From JAUWGC01 sp963753055 (GTDB lineage: Bacteria; Bacteroidota; Bacteroidia; Bacteroidales; B18-G4): DNA of 64,000 bases. This document shows positions 18,244 to 27,328 of this stretch, piece by piece. The notes below the pieces were generated by a model, which had not been told where the DNA came from, made no database searches, and saw nothing but the letters and a program-made list of their open reading frames with translations. The translations under genes and the position numbers were made by a program. Position 1 is the first letter of the stretch; each line of letters starts with the position of its first letter. The DNA is taken from NCBI GenBank assembly GCA_963753055.1, contig CAVWAP010000004.1, forward strand, positions 1-64,000, written 5' to 3'.

Positions 18244-19845
18244 ATGAAAGAGAGCTTGTTGCACAATTCAAATTCCCCTGATTATAATGTAATGCCTGAT
18301 ACCGGGAAAAATATCCTGGAGAATTTTATCACAGAATTTGGCAAGAATAAGAATGAATATTTTGCATGGGATGCGAATAGCGGTACCAGTACACGAAAGA
18401 GCTTTTTTCTCAAGGCCTCGGTTGTATCGCAATTGATCAAATCCCGTGTAAAAGGTAAATATGTTGGTATAATGCTTCCGGCATTACAATCAACTTCCCT
18501 GCTGATAATTGCATCGTATATGGCAGGAAAGGTGCCCGTAATGCTCAATTGGACAGTTGGGCACAAAGTACTAACCACCTGTGCAGACCTGACAGACCTG
18601 GAGGTGATCATTAGCGCCGGGGCATTCTTTGATAAGATCAAGGACCAGGTTCCTGAGGAAGTATCCAAACGCTTGCTTTTATTAGATGAAGAGGTGAAGA
18701 ATATCAGCCTGGGGATGAAGCTTAAAGGGCTGTTGATGTCCAAATTCCCGGGAATGATTAATACCCGGATTGATGAGACCGCTGTTGTGCTCTTTACCTC
18801 CGGTAGTGAGACCGTTCCCAAAGCTGTTCCGCTAACCCATGAGAATGTTGTCAGTAACCTTGCCTTCGCATTGAAGAATTTTGATATTCGTGTAAATGGA
18901 ATATTCCTGAGCTTCCTGCCCCCGTTTCATAGCTTCGGTTTTACGGTTTTATCCATCCTTCCTCTTATTACCGGGGTTAAAGCTGCTTATACACCGAACC
19001 CCACTAATATCAGGGAGGTGGTGGATGTACTGAAACATACGAAAGCCAATAATATTATTGTGACCCCCACATTGTTAAAAATGATAATGGAACGTGCAAG
19101 CAAAGAAGATATGGCCTCGGTAGAACTGGTGATCTCAGGGGCAGAAAGCTTACACAAAGACACCTTTGAGAGTTTTATTAACCTGACAGATAACCAATCA
19201 GTCATTGTTGAGGGATATGGCATCACCGAATGCAGCCCGATAGTCAGCCTGACACCAAAGGATAATCCAAAACTAAACAGCGTTGGTAAAATTATAGAAG
19301 GGCTTGATTGTCATATTGTTGATATTGATTCTGATCAGCCGGTATTGAAAGGTAATGAAGGGATGATAGTAGTCCGGGGCGCTAGTATTTTCAATGGGTA
19401 TTTGGATGATGGTATTGAGGATCCATTTATGGAGATAGATGGAAAGCGGTTTTATCGTACCGGTGACCTGGGTTATTTCGATGATGAGGGTTATTTATTT
19501 ATCACCGGCCGCCTTAAGCGTTTTGTAAAGATCGGTGGTGAAATGGTAAGTATGCCTTACCTGGAAAGGATACTCCTGGAAAAATATGGTGAGGAAGGAC
19601 GACAGGTACTGGCGGTTGAAGGCAGTGACAAGACCGGTGAGCCTAAAGTAACATTGTTTACGGTAAATGAGCTGGACCTGGCGGAAGTCAATAAGTATCT
19701 CCGGGATGCAGGTGTAGCTCCTATCGCAAAGATCCGGGATATCCAGAAAGTAGATGAAATTCCACTGTTGGGAAGTGGCAAAACAAACTATCGTGCTTTA
19801 AAGGCTATAATTGAAGAAGATTTAGTTGAGGCCAGTGTTCCTTAG
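18244..19845 (+). CDS. AMP-binding acyl-CoA/acyl-ACP synthetase family protein
   Basis: 533 residues from ATG at 18244; an upstream in-frame ATG (18082) would add 54 residues overlapping the sulfatase remnant and the promoter, so it is rejected. ANL-superfamily motifs: A3 loop VLFTSGSETVPKAVPLTHEN, A5 GYGITECSPIVSL, A7 RTGDLGYFDDEGYLFITGR, A8 RLKRFVKIGGEMVSM, and the terminal catalytic Lys region LLGSGKTNYRALK. Such enzymes activate fatty acids as acyl-AMP; the size and the A8 region resemble the ligase half of Aas-type acyl-ACP synthetases. Membrane association is possible (FHSFGFTVLSILPLI). The exact carrier (CoA or ACP) cannot be told. The 3' end overlaps the convergent T9SS gene by 4 nt. 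Confidence 0.85.
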   Translation: MKESLLHNSNSPDYNVMPDTGKNILENFITEFGKNKNEYFAWDANSGTSTRKSFFLKASVVSQLIKSRVKGKYVGIMLPALQSTSLLIIASYMAGKVPVMLNWTVGHKVLTTCADLTDLEVIISAGAFFDKIKDQVPEEVSKRLLLLDEEVKNISLGMKLKGLLMSKFPGMINTRIDETAVVLFTSGSETVPKAVPLTHENVVSNLAFALKNFDIRVNGIFLSFLPPFHSFGFTVLSILPLITGVKAAYTPNPTNIREVVDVLKHTKANNIIVTPTLLKMIMERASKEDMASVELVISGAESLHKDTFESFINLTDNQSVIVEGYGITECSPIVSLTPKDNPKLNSVGKIIEGLDCHIVDIDSDQPVLKGNEGMIVVRGASIFNGYLDDGIEDPFMEIDGKRFYRTGDLGYFDDEGYLFITGRLKRFVKIGGEMVSMPYLERILLEKYGEEGRQVLAVEGSDKTGEPKVTLFTVNELDLAEVNKYLRDAGVAPIAKIRDIQKVDEIPLLGSGKTNYRALKAIIEEDLVEASVP

Positions 19846-20969
19846 TAAAAACTAACTCTTCCTTTATAGATATTGTTGTCGCTGACAATCCTGATCACGT
19901 AAATACCCGCCGGGATATTAAGATCAGACAGTTTGAGTTCCTTATGGTATTGGTTGAGCAGTTGTGAGTATAATTGTGATCCATTAATATTCCAGATTTC
20001 AACAGTATTGCAAAACACCCTTTCCGGGAAAATGATGTTTAAGTCGTGCTTTGCCGGGTTAGGATATATTTTGATGTTTGGCTCCCTGTTCCTGGAAAAG
20101 GGACGCTGTTGTTCTATGATGGTTGCTGGGCCCTCCCATCCGGCCAGCCTGGCCCAGAGATACCAGCAGGCTATCCCTTTTTTGGTGCAATTAAGAGATA
20201 CAGAGTGTGCACAGCTGCCGCATAATTGCGATATCTGTGTCAGTTCATGATCGGGGTTTGCAGCCAGCCAGTTGTCGGCCCAATTAGCCGTTCCTCCACC
20301 CGGAGGATAATAATTACATGCATCATCTGCATTGAATTCCTGGTAATTTATGTCACAATCGGGGTCGTATTTTTCAATATCAGCAAAATCAAAAAGGATC
20401 TTATTATTCGCTATGCAATAGTCCCTGATCTGCTGATTAGCCAAATATAAACTGCCACCTATCCCTTCACCTTCAAGATGACCTGTCATATAAACGAACT
20501 GTACATCAGGATATTCAGATTCGAGTTGTTCCATCGGGCCCAGGTAATGGCTTGGCAGGTCAACATCGTTTACCTGTCCGCACCATGACCAGATGATCAC
20601 ATTACATTCCGGATAATCGTCCAGGTATTCGCGTGTTTCATCATCCCATCCTTCATAACCGCAGTCAAGTGCAAGATAGCCTAATCCATAACTGCCTCCT
20701 TCAAATAGGTGCAGTTCACCAGGCCCTCCATCATGACTCCAGTCATAGGTTCCATCAGTAAAGTATCCTTCCAGTGCATCCATACCGGACGTCAGCTGAC
20801 TGCCATGTGATGTATGACCGTAGCCGATATGCAAATTGGCTTTGGCACTGTTAATAAATTCAACAGGAACTTGACCAAGATCTATACAATTGTGATCAAT
20901 GATAATCGGATGCTGTGCTGCTAAAAGTAAAGGCAAGATAACTGAAAATAGTAAGGCTAGCCGTTTCAT
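19842..20969 (-). CDS. T9SS-exported protein of unknown family
   Basis: 375 residues. Signal peptide (LALLFSVILPLLLAAQ), then a domain I do not recognise, with conserved-looking motifs GYGHTSHGSQLTSGMDALEG near residue 50, VIIWSWCGQVND, FVYMTGHLEGEG, ILFDFADIEKYDPD and Cys pairs (CGSCAHS). From about 300 a T9SS type A sorting domain: IKIYPNPAKHDLNIIFPE ... IPAGIYVIRIVSDN. The fold may be SGNH/alpha-beta-hydrolase-like because of the GHTSHGSQ and GHLEGEG motifs, but this is a guess. Exported across the outer membrane and surface-attached or released. Confidence 0.7.
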   Translation of the reverse strand: MKRLALLFSVILPLLLAAQHPIIIDHNCIDLGQVPVEFINSAKANLHIGYGHTSHGSQLTSGMDALEGYFTDGTYDWSHDGGPGELHLFEGGSYGLGYLALDCGYEGWDDETREYLDDYPECNVIIWSWCGQVNDVDLPSHYLGPMEQLESEYPDVQFVYMTGHLEGEGIGGSLYLANQQIRDYCIANNKILFDFADIEKYDPDCDINYQEFNADDACNYYPPGGGTANWADNWLAANPDHELTQISQLCGSCAHSVSLNCTKKGIACWYLWARLAGWEGPATIIEQQRPFSRNREPNIKIYPNPAKHDLNIIFPERVFCNTVEIWNINGSQLYSQLLNQYHKELKLSDLNIPAGIYVIRIVSDNNIYKGRVSFY

Positions 20970-21281
20970 AATCTTTGGTTTTTAGAGCAGAAATATTTGG
21001 CTGGCATAAATATATGGTGTGGATTACGCGACTCAAAAAATTATACACTGAATCGGTCTCAGTATTAAAGGAGGTCTCCCTAAGTATATTCCGCAGGAAC
21101 TTTGTACCTGCTTACAGATCCAGCCTGTTCGAATACGAACAAAGGTGACCGGAATTAATCCTACCTTTCTATTTGCAGACAATTAACAAACAATCGTAAA
21201 TAGCTGTTTTCCTGATGATTGTGTTGATTGGCATATGTTTAGTACAATCAATATCAACATAAACCAAAAACATTGATCATT
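20970..21281. other. Divergent intergenic region
   Basis: About 310 bases, no ORF of interest. TATGTTTA at 21234-21241 is a possible -7 box for the M1 peptidase. Nothing else recognised. Confidence 0.45.
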
Positions 21282-23186
21282 ATGAAGAAAACACTATTAA
21301 TTCTGATTTGCCTTAGCATAATCGGTTCAGGATATTCACAGAAAGGGATTTATGAATCAAAAGAAATAAAACGGGCATACGACAATGAATCTCGCTCACG
21401 AAAAGGAATCCCCGGGAAAAATTACTGGCAGAATGAAGCCAACTATAACCTAAAGGCCGAATTAGATCCGGCAAGCAGATCGTTGAAGGGTACAGGAACC
21501 ATTATCTATACAAATAACAGTCCGGATACACTCAGGTACCTGGTTATAAAACTTCTGCCTAATATTCATAAGAAAGGAAGCGCAAGAGATTATGCAGTCG
21601 GTGCAGATCATCTTAACGAAGGAATGATTATCGACAGTATTGCCTTGAACAATAATGCACAAGATATTTCAAATCATAGGAAATTCAGGGAATATGGAAC
21701 GAATCTTTACCTTATATTCAATAAGTCTGAAAAGCTCGCTCCGGGTTCAAGTCATGAATTATATATAAGCTGGAATTATGAAGTTATAAAACATGGTATC
21801 AGAAACGGCGCTTTTACTGATTCTTCATTCTTCATAGGTTACTGGTACCCTCAAATTGCAGTATATGATGATGTGTTTGGTTGGGACAGGGAAGATTATA
21901 CCGGTAAACAGGAAACCTACAATGAGCTTGGCAGCTACGAGGTTGAGATAAAAGTTCCGGAAGATTATATTGTTTGGGCTACAGGAGATCAGCTAAATGA
22001 GGTGGATGTTTTCTCAGATCATACACTCAAATTGATTGATAAATCAAGAGAATCAGAACACACGATCAATATTGTCACAGAAGATAGCTATGCAAACAAT
22101 GAAATATTCAAAGACCATCACAGCAGTACCTGGAAATTCAAGGCTGAAAATGTTCCGGATTTTGCCTGGGCCTGTAGTAATTATTATTATTGGGATGCTA
22201 ATGCATTAGACCTGGGCACAAGCACTGGCAGGAAAGTGTGGATCAATGCTTCATACCCTCCTGGGTCGATGACATTCAACAAAGTTGCTGATGTTGCCCA
22301 TCATAGTATAGATTATCTTTCGAATGTTTTTCCAGGCATTCCTTTTCCATATAATAAACATATTTCCTTTAACGGGATCAATCATGTAGCAGTTGAGTAC
22401 CCGATGATGGCAAATAATAGTGATTTTTCAGATGAAGAATCATATACTGAAATAACAATTCATGAAATTGCACACAGCTATATCCCATTCTATATGTTGA
22501 GTAATGAACGTAAACATGCATGGATAGATGAAGGTTGGGTTAAGCTTATTGGGGAGCTTTATGGTGAAACAACTGGAATTAAAAGAGAAGATAAGAAGTC
22601 ATTGAATTCGATAAATATTTTCGAAAGAAGTGCTGGGTCATCAAACGACCTGCCATTAATAGTCCCAAGCGGATTTATGACTACCAGGGATAACTTTTAC
22701 CACTCATATGCAAAGGCTTCTATTTCAAATATGTTCTTATTGGAGCTCATGAAAGATGTGGGCATTGATAATCCTTTGAAAGGGTTTCTGAAGGTTTGGA
22801 AAGGGAAACACCCGACACCATATGATTTCTTTTATTATATGAATGATATCTGTGATGAAGACCTTTCCTGGTTTTGGAATCCATGGTATTTTGATTTTAG
22901 CTATCCTGATCTCGAGATTAAAAAGGGAGATAATGCTAACGAAGTCTTAGTATATAATTCAGGGGGAATTCCCTGCCCTATCAAGCTCACAGTTACCTAT
23001 AATGACAATAGTGAAAAAATAATCGAGGAAAGCATATGGCATTGGGCAGACAACACAACTCAAGTTATTATCAAGATACCTGATATTGAGCAGGTTAAAT
23101 TGATTTCACTGGGAGCACCAGATATCCCGGATATCAATAAGGATAACAACAAACTGGATTCATTTAGGGCATTAACACATTTTTAA
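21282..23186 (+). CDS. M1 family metallopeptidase
   Basis: 634 residues from ATG 21282 (signal MKKTLLILICLSIIGSGYSQ; an ATG nine bases earlier is less likely). Zinc aminopeptidase of the M1/gluzincin type: the HExxH-x18-E signature is complete (HEIAH at about residue 394, Glu in WIDEGW 19 residues later). The usual GxMEN exopeptidase motif is replaced by the less typical GINHVAVEYPMMAN. N-terminal beta-sandwich (YNLKAELDPASRSLKGTGTI) precedes the catalytic domain. Exported, probably periplasmic; no T9SS domain. Cleaves N-terminal residues from peptides if the variant motif is active. Confidence 0.85.
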   Translation: MKKTLLILICLSIIGSGYSQKGIYESKEIKRAYDNESRSRKGIPGKNYWQNEANYNLKAELDPASRSLKGTGTIIYTNNSPDTLRYLVIKLLPNIHKKGSARDYAVGADHLNEGMIIDSIALNNNAQDISNHRKFREYGTNLYLIFNKSEKLAPGSSHELYISWNYEVIKHGIRNGAFTDSSFFIGYWYPQIAVYDDVFGWDREDYTGKQETYNELGSYEVEIKVPEDYIVWATGDQLNEVDVFSDHTLKLIDKSRESEHTINIVTEDSYANNEIFKDHHSSTWKFKAENVPDFAWACSNYYYWDANALDLGTSTGRKVWINASYPPGSMTFNKVADVAHHSIDYLSNVFPGIPFPYNKHISFNGINHVAVEYPMMANNSDFSDEESYTEITIHEIAHSYIPFYMLSNERKHAWIDEGWVKLIGELYGETTGIKREDKKSLNSINIFERSAGSSNDLPLIVPSGFMTTRDNFYHSYAKASISNMFLLELMKDVGIDNPLKGFLKVWKGKHPTPYDFFYYMNDICDEDLSWFWNPWYFDFSYPDLEIKKGDNANEVLVYNSGGIPCPIKLTVTYNDNSEKIIEESIWHWADNTTQVIIKIPDIEQVKLISLGAPDIPDINKDNNKLDSFRALTHF

Positions 23187-23239
23187 CGCAGCATTGAAGA
23201 TAAATTCGGTATCTTTAATTTTTAACAAAATTTAGTTTT

Positions 23240-23884
23240 ATGAAGAAAACAATATTTAATATTCCGAATCTTGCTCTGTTACTTGTTGTTGCGCTTTTTC
23301 TATCATCAACTGCGATCCAGGCCCAGGAAAAGGAAAAGAAGAAAAAAGACGAATTCAAGGTCTTTGCAGGTGTAACATTCAATCACCTTAATATTGATGC
23401 AGAATACTTCGAATCTGCATTTACTCCCGGATTTATTCTTGGGGGTGCATATAAGCGGGGAAAGTTCTTCTACTGGGAGTTAGGTGTGCGATATAATAAC
23501 CCGGTTTATAACCTGGCCCCGGTCGGGACACCTGATTCCATTTCATATACAGATAAGATCTTTTCTGTCCGGAATATCGATGTCCCAATAACAGGTGGAA
23601 TCAATATTTTATCGATCACAAGCAGGATCGTTGGATTACGTGTTTTTGCAAGCATCATTCCTTCCTTTACTATTGGTGTGGGAGATAATGATATTGGTGT
23701 GACCAAGGATGACCTGAATTCATTCAACCTGTTAGGCAATGGTGGGATAGGTGTTGATGTGGCTTTCATTTTCATTGAAACCGGATTTAGCTACGGATTT
23801 AGCAATCTTCTCAAGGATATCAATTCTACATCAATCCAATCCAACCCGATGCAAATTTATCTGAACCTGGGATTTCGGTTCTGA
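23240..23884 (+). CDS. Outer-membrane beta-barrel (porin-family) protein
   Basis: 214 residues. Signal peptide ending IQAQEKEKKKKDE, followed by alternating amphipathic strands (FKVFAGVTFNHLNIDAEYF, FILGGAYKRGKFFYWELGVR) and a final strand MQIYLNLGFRF ending in Phe, as expected for a small barrel (OMP_b-brl type). Function unassigned. 53 nt after the M1 peptidase, with a TATCTTTA box at 23210-23217, so it may have its own promoter. Confidence 0.75.
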   Translation: MKKTIFNIPNLALLLVVALFLSSTAIQAQEKEKKKKDEFKVFAGVTFNHLNIDAEYFESAFTPGFILGGAYKRGKFFYWELGVRYNNPVYNLAPVGTPDSISYTDKIFSVRNIDVPITGGINILSITSRIVGLRVFASIIPSFTIGVGDNDIGVTKDDLNSFNLLGNGGIGVDVAFIFIETGFSYGFSNLLKDINSTSIQSNPMQIYLNLGFRF

Positions 23885-24022
23885 TTAATTTACAATTCTG
23901 TATATGCAATGTAATTGAAAATATTCAAGTTTCAATTATAAGTAAGCTGTAGGTTGTATATACCAAATACAGGAAAAATAGTCTTTAACATCTTCTTAAC
24001 AATTTCCAAGCATAGACATATC

Positions 24023-24030
24023 TATATTTG
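24023..24030 (+). promoter_or_regulatory. -7 box for the truncated haemoglobin gene
   Basis: TATATTTG matches TAnnTTTG exactly, 54 nt upstream of the ATG at 24085. The -33 element is not clear. Confidence 0.5.
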
Positions 24031-24084
24031 ATGTCGAGTTACATAACTCCTTTTTGAATTTAAACATCAGTAAAAAATATAAAT

Positions 24085-24471
24085 ATGGAAACAACAACAG
24101 AAAAAAGCCTGTATGAAAGACTTGGTGGAGCAGATGGTATTGCTGCCCTGGTAGATGATATTGTCGAAAATCACTTCAACAATCCTGCTGTTCAGACTCG
24201 TTATATTCATTTGCGTGAAGATCCCGAACAACTGGCCAGGGTCAGGCAGCACACAATCAATTTCCTGTCAGCCGGCAGTGGCGGCCCGGAAGAATACACG
24301 GGAAGAGATATGGAGACCACACACCGCGGGATGAACATCAGCGAAGCAGAATTTATGGCTGTGCTGGATGATATCCTTGCTGCAATGGATAAGCATAATT
24401 ACGATGAACAAACCAGGAAAGATGTACTGGCAATCTCTTATTCTTTAAAAGATATGATGATCCGAAAGTAA
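24085..24471 (+). CDS. Group I truncated haemoglobin
   Basis: 128 residues. Bacterial-like globin of the trHbN group: SLYERLGGADGIAALVDDIV at the N-terminus, proximal-His region RQHTINFLSAGSGGPEEYTG (trHbN type LSxxxGGPxxYxG) and RDMETTHRGMNISEAEFMAV. Binds haem and O2/NO; in an organism with anaerobic enzymes it may detoxify NO or O2 (inference). Cytoplasmic. Single-gene unit facing the cold-shock gene. Confidence 0.92.
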   Translation: METTTEKSLYERLGGADGIAALVDDIVENHFNNPAVQTRYIHLREDPEQLARVRQHTINFLSAGSGGPEEYTGRDMETTHRGMNISEAEFMAVLDDILAAMDKHNYDEQTRKDVLAISYSLKDMMIRK

Positions 24472-24533
24472 TTTGCGATTCTGTGTGTTCACTAATATTT
24501 GAACTGGATGATATTCTCTATCAGGAGGGTCAA

Positions 24534-24995
24534 TTATTTTTCTTCAACAAACAGCTTTACATTCATGGCGGCGTTCCCTTTTTGTCCCCTGGTGATTTCA
24601 AAGCTGACAATATTGCCTTCTTTGATTTCTCCCACCATGTTGTTTATATGCACAAAAACATCCTGCTTGGTTTCTGAATCTTTGATGAACCCAAATCCTT
24701 TTGAGTCATTGAAATAGGTTAAAATGCCTTTTCTTTCTGTTTGGGAATCCTGTGAAGCATCTTTTTTAGGGACACTGATCTCAATGTCAGCTGATTTAAC
24801 TTTTTTCTTTTGATCGGGATCAGGTGGGGTAGTGCTTATTACCCCGTTTTCATCAACGTAAGCAATCATGTCGTCCATGCTGCTTCTGGTATCCGTTTCT
24901 TTCCTGGCAAGCCTTTTCTCTTCCTTTTGCTTTCTTTTTTTCTCTTTTTTCTTTCTTACTTCTTTTTTGCCGAATGTTTCTTGTGATCTTCCCAT
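24534..24995 (-). CDS. Cold-shock-domain RNA-binding protein with basic N-terminal extension
   Basis: 153 residues from ATG 24995 (MGRSQETFGKKEVRKKK, the start usual for this Bacteroidota family; an earlier TTG would overlap the -7 box). Lys/Arg-rich helical N-terminus (about 1-35), an acidic middle, and a C-terminal cold-shock domain with both RNP motifs (KGFGFIKD, QDVFVHI). Binds single-stranded RNA/DNA; likely cytoplasmic RNA chaperone. Promoter and a palindrome lie directly upstream. Confidence 0.9.
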   Translation of the reverse strand: MGRSQETFGKKEVRKKKEKKRKQKEEKRLARKETDTRSSMDDMIAYVDENGVISTTPPDPDQKKKVKSADIEISVPKKDASQDSQTERKGILTYFNDSKGFGFIKDSETKQDVFVHINNMVGEIKEGNIVSFEITRGQKGNAAMNVKLFVEEK

Positions 24996-25010
24996 AAATT
25001 TGATTTGTGG

Positions 25011-25040
25011 CAAAGATACGCTATTATTGATAAAATAGCG
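25011..25040 (-). promoter_or_regulatory. Promoter with overlapping palindrome upstream of the cold-shock gene
   Basis: Reverse strand TATCTTTG (25011-25018), an exact TAnnTTTG box, only 16 nt from the ATG at 24995, so the leader is very short. Immediately upstream, CGCTATT (25019-25025) and AATAGCG (25034-25040) form an inverted repeat with an 8-nt spacer, placed where an operator could block the polymerase. Confidence 0.5.
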
Positions 25041-25153
25041 TTATTTTTATCAACGCATACTTCCAAGATATTACGGATAAATTTACATTTCTCCGCTAAA
25101 TTCCCTTAATTTCTGAGGTATTGCTTAATTTTACAATACACTAGTAGCAATAT

Positions 25154-26158
25154 ATGAATTCCAATACACAAACAGCAGATACGCAATCGTGGCAAACTAT
25201 TATATCAAAATACAACAAGCCGAAATTATCGCGGAGTATTTGGCAATTAATAAATTCCCTGGGGGCATACCTGTTGATCTGGGTCCTGATGGTGCAGACA
25301 TTAAAAATCTCTTATTGGCTGACATTGCCACTGATTATTATTGCTTCCGGTCTGCTCGTAAGGGTATTTATTATTTTTCATGATTGTGGTCATGGGTCTT
25401 TTTTTCAATCCAGGAAACTAAATACTATTGTTGGGAAACTATGTGGTATCATGGCCTTTACCCCATATAATGGCTGGACGGATAATCATCAAATTCATCA
25501 CCAGACAGTTGGAAATCTTGATAAACGTGGTGTTGGTGATGTCTGGACGCTTACAGTTAAGGAGTACCAGGAAATGAAACCCGGAAAAAGATTTATTTAT
25601 AGCCTTTTCCGGCATCCGGTAATGATGCTGTTTATTGGCGGCCCAATATGGATGGTGATTGCAAGCAGGATTTCTACGAAAGATCAGACAAGGAAACAAA
25701 GATTGAATGTTTACTTTACAAATGTTGTTATTGCAGCCCTGGCAGTTGGCACAAGCTTGCTGATAGGCTGGAAAGAATTTTTGCTTATACAGGGTCCTGT
25801 GATCTATCTTGCCACTATTGCCGGGATTTATCTGTTTTACCTGCAGCATCAATATGATGATGTGATCTGGTGCAGGACAGAAGAATGGGATTACAAGAAG
25901 ATGGCATTGGAAGGCAGTTCCTTCTTTAATTTGCCTGTTATACTTCGTTGGTTTTCAGGAAATATCGGTTATCATCATATTCATCACCTCGGTCCAAAAA
26001 TCCCGAATTATAACCTGGTGAAATGTCATAATGAGAATCCCGGTTTCCAGGATGTGAAATCCATCACTTTATTCAGAAGTCTGCACGCCCTTAAACTTCG
26101 CCTTTGGGATGAAGAGAATCAAAAGATCATTTCTTTTCGGGAAATGAGGGCGATGTGA
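25154..26158 (+). CDS. Membrane fatty-acid desaturase
   Basis: 334 residues. The three histidine boxes of membrane di-iron desaturases are present: HDCGHGSFF (about residue 77), HQIHHQ (about 113) and HHIHH (about 279). Hydrophobic segments (LLIWVLMVQTL, LTLPLIIIASGLL, VVIAALAVGTSLLIG, LATIAGIYLFYL) fit a four-helix integral membrane enzyme. Introduces a cis double bond into lipid acyl chains using O2. Apparently monocistronic; the stop is 2 nt before the left arm of the next inverted-repeat cassette. Confidence 0.88.
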   Translation: MNSNTQTADTQSWQTIISKYNKPKLSRSIWQLINSLGAYLLIWVLMVQTLKISYWLTLPLIIIASGLLVRVFIIFHDCGHGSFFQSRKLNTIVGKLCGIMAFTPYNGWTDNHQIHHQTVGNLDKRGVGDVWTLTVKEYQEMKPGKRFIYSLFRHPVMMLFIGGPIWMVIASRISTKDQTRKQRLNVYFTNVVIAALAVGTSLLIGWKEFLLIQGPVIYLATIAGIYLFYLQHQYDDVIWCRTEEWDYKKMALEGSSFFNLPVILRWFSGNIGYHHIHHLGPKIPNYNLVKCHNENPGFQDVKSITLFRSLHALKLRLWDEENQKIISFREMRAM

Positions 26159-26160
26159 GT

Positions 26161-26670
26161 CATTGCCCATTGTCGATTCTGCATTGCCCATTTTCCATTT
26201 TGTTGATGAATTTCTTGAGGACAAATTATCTTTTTGGGTATTAATAACTCAAAGGAGTAATTATGAGAAAAGAAATTGAACGGAGATTAATTAATCTTGC
26301 TTTACAAATTAACCATTTATGCAAAAGGCTTGATAATAGTTTTTTGTCGCAGCATCTTACCTCCCAGATTATAAGATCCTCAACAAGTGCAGCGTTAAAC
26401 TATGGAGAAGCACAAGCAGCGGAATCAAGAAATGATTTCATTCATAAGACAAGTATAGTCCTTAAAGAATTACGGGAAACTCAAATAAACCTATTACTGC
26501 TTGAAGGCTCTACCTCAAAAGAATCTATCGAGCAAATTAAAAGATGCCAGGATGAATGTGACCAGATGATTGCCATTTTTCATAAAACTGTATCATCTGC
26601 ACGCAAGAAAATAAAAGGACAATAAAATATAAATGGGCAATGCAGAATGGGCAATGCAGAATGGGCAATG
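26161..26670. mobile_element. Inverted-repeat cassette carrying four-helix-bundle gene 1
   Basis: Left arm 26161-26194 (CATTGCCCATT-gtcgattctg-CATTGCCCATTTT) and right arm 26632-26670 (three GGGCAATG units separated by CAGAAT) are inverted copies around one ORF; total 510 bp. The arms touch the desaturase stop on the left and the acetyltransferase stop on the right. The right arm carries one extra repeat unit. No target duplication seen. Confidence 0.65.
26263..26625 (+). CDS. Four-helix-bundle protein (23S rRNA IVS / Avd-like family)
   Basis: 120 residues of the 23S-rRNA-intervening-sequence four-helix-bundle family: MRKEIERRLINLALQINHLC, RSSTSAALNYGEAQAAES, DFIHKTSIVLKELRET and a final amphipathic helix. 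Basic, probably RNA- or DNA-binding; the DGR accessory protein Avd has the same fold. No reverse transcriptase or rRNA lies near, so its role here is open. About half the residues are identical to the paralogue at 27410-27763. ATG follows AAAGGAGTAATT, a good ribosome binding site. Confidence 0.9.
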   Translation: MRKEIERRLINLALQINHLCKRLDNSFLSQHLTSQIIRSSTSAALNYGEAQAAESRNDFIHKTSIVLKELRETQINLLLLEGSTSKESIEQIKRCQDECDQMIAIFHKTVSSARKKIKGQ

Positions 26671-27294
26671 TTAACGATTCAAAAACTCTGTAAAAGAATC
26701 AACATACTGCCCTACATGATATCCATCGATAAGTCCATGATGCACCAGTAAGGAAAGTGGCAGCATCATCCTGTTATCCCGTTTGAAGATCTTTCCAAAG
26801 GATATTTTGGGAATGGAATCGCCGTCATTGTAATTTCGTGGATGTGTCAGGCCAGTGAAGCTGAACCAGGGCAGGGCTGAATAGTGGATCACATCAATCC
26901 TTTCTGGTGATGTGAAAAGTCCGGTGGTAGCTTTTACACGTTCAATTTCATCATTGAGCCTTTCCTGGAAAACACCAAAGTCTTCATAGTAATCAACCTG
27001 TGCGAAGCCAAAAGTGCCATCGACCCGACTGATGGTTGGTGAGGCATGGATGATATCGTAAACTACTACTTCTCCATCTTCGATCCTGTACCTGAATTCT
27101 TTTACCGTATTGGAAGCTTTCATCGCATTGTACAGGTACCAGGTAAATAATGAGCCCTTTCTTGCAATTACTTTATCATGGCCTTCTGTGCAATCAACAT
27201 CCATGTTCAGGTGATATAAAGGCTCATCAAATTTGCTGAAGAACTTAAAATGTTCTTTCCTGTTCCAGCTCTCAATGTCCAGTTTTGTTTTCAT
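26671..27294 (-). CDS. Chloramphenicol-acetyltransferase-like protein
   Basis: 207 residues, full length for type A CAT. The catalytic motif HHGLIDGYHVGQYVD (HHxxxDG) is at the C-terminus, with the trimer-core segments FSKFDEPLYHLNMDVDCT and LPWFSFTGLTHPRNY. Transfers acetyl from acetyl-CoA to a hydroxyl; chromosomal CAT-like proteins of Bacteroidota often act on other substrates, so antibiotic resistance should not be assumed. It lies between two inverted-repeat cassettes; its stop codon abuts the right arm of the first. Confidence 0.85.
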   Translation of the reverse strand: MKTKLDIESWNRKEHFKFFSKFDEPLYHLNMDVDCTEGHDKVIARKGSLFTWYLYNAMKASNTVKEFRYRIEDGEVVVYDIIHASPTISRVDGTFGFAQVDYYEDFGVFQERLNDEIERVKATTGLFTSPERIDVIHYSALPWFSFTGLTHPRNYNDGDSIPKISFGKIFKRDNRMMLPLSLLVHHGLIDGYHVGQYVDSFTEFLNR

Positions 27295-27328
27295 AATGTT
27301 GGTAAAAATAGTAAGGAATTGGCAGGAT

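Noticed and set aside
26632..26670. CRISPR-like array or minisatellite (GGGCAATG repeated)
   Set aside because: Only three 8-nt units separated by the same 6 nt; it is an arm of an inverted repeat, with no spacers and no cas genes.
26671..27294. Chloramphenicol resistance gene on a transposon
   Set aside because: The protein is CAT-like, but flanking repeats frame its neighbours, not this gene, and there is no transposase; chromosomal CAT homologues often have other roles.
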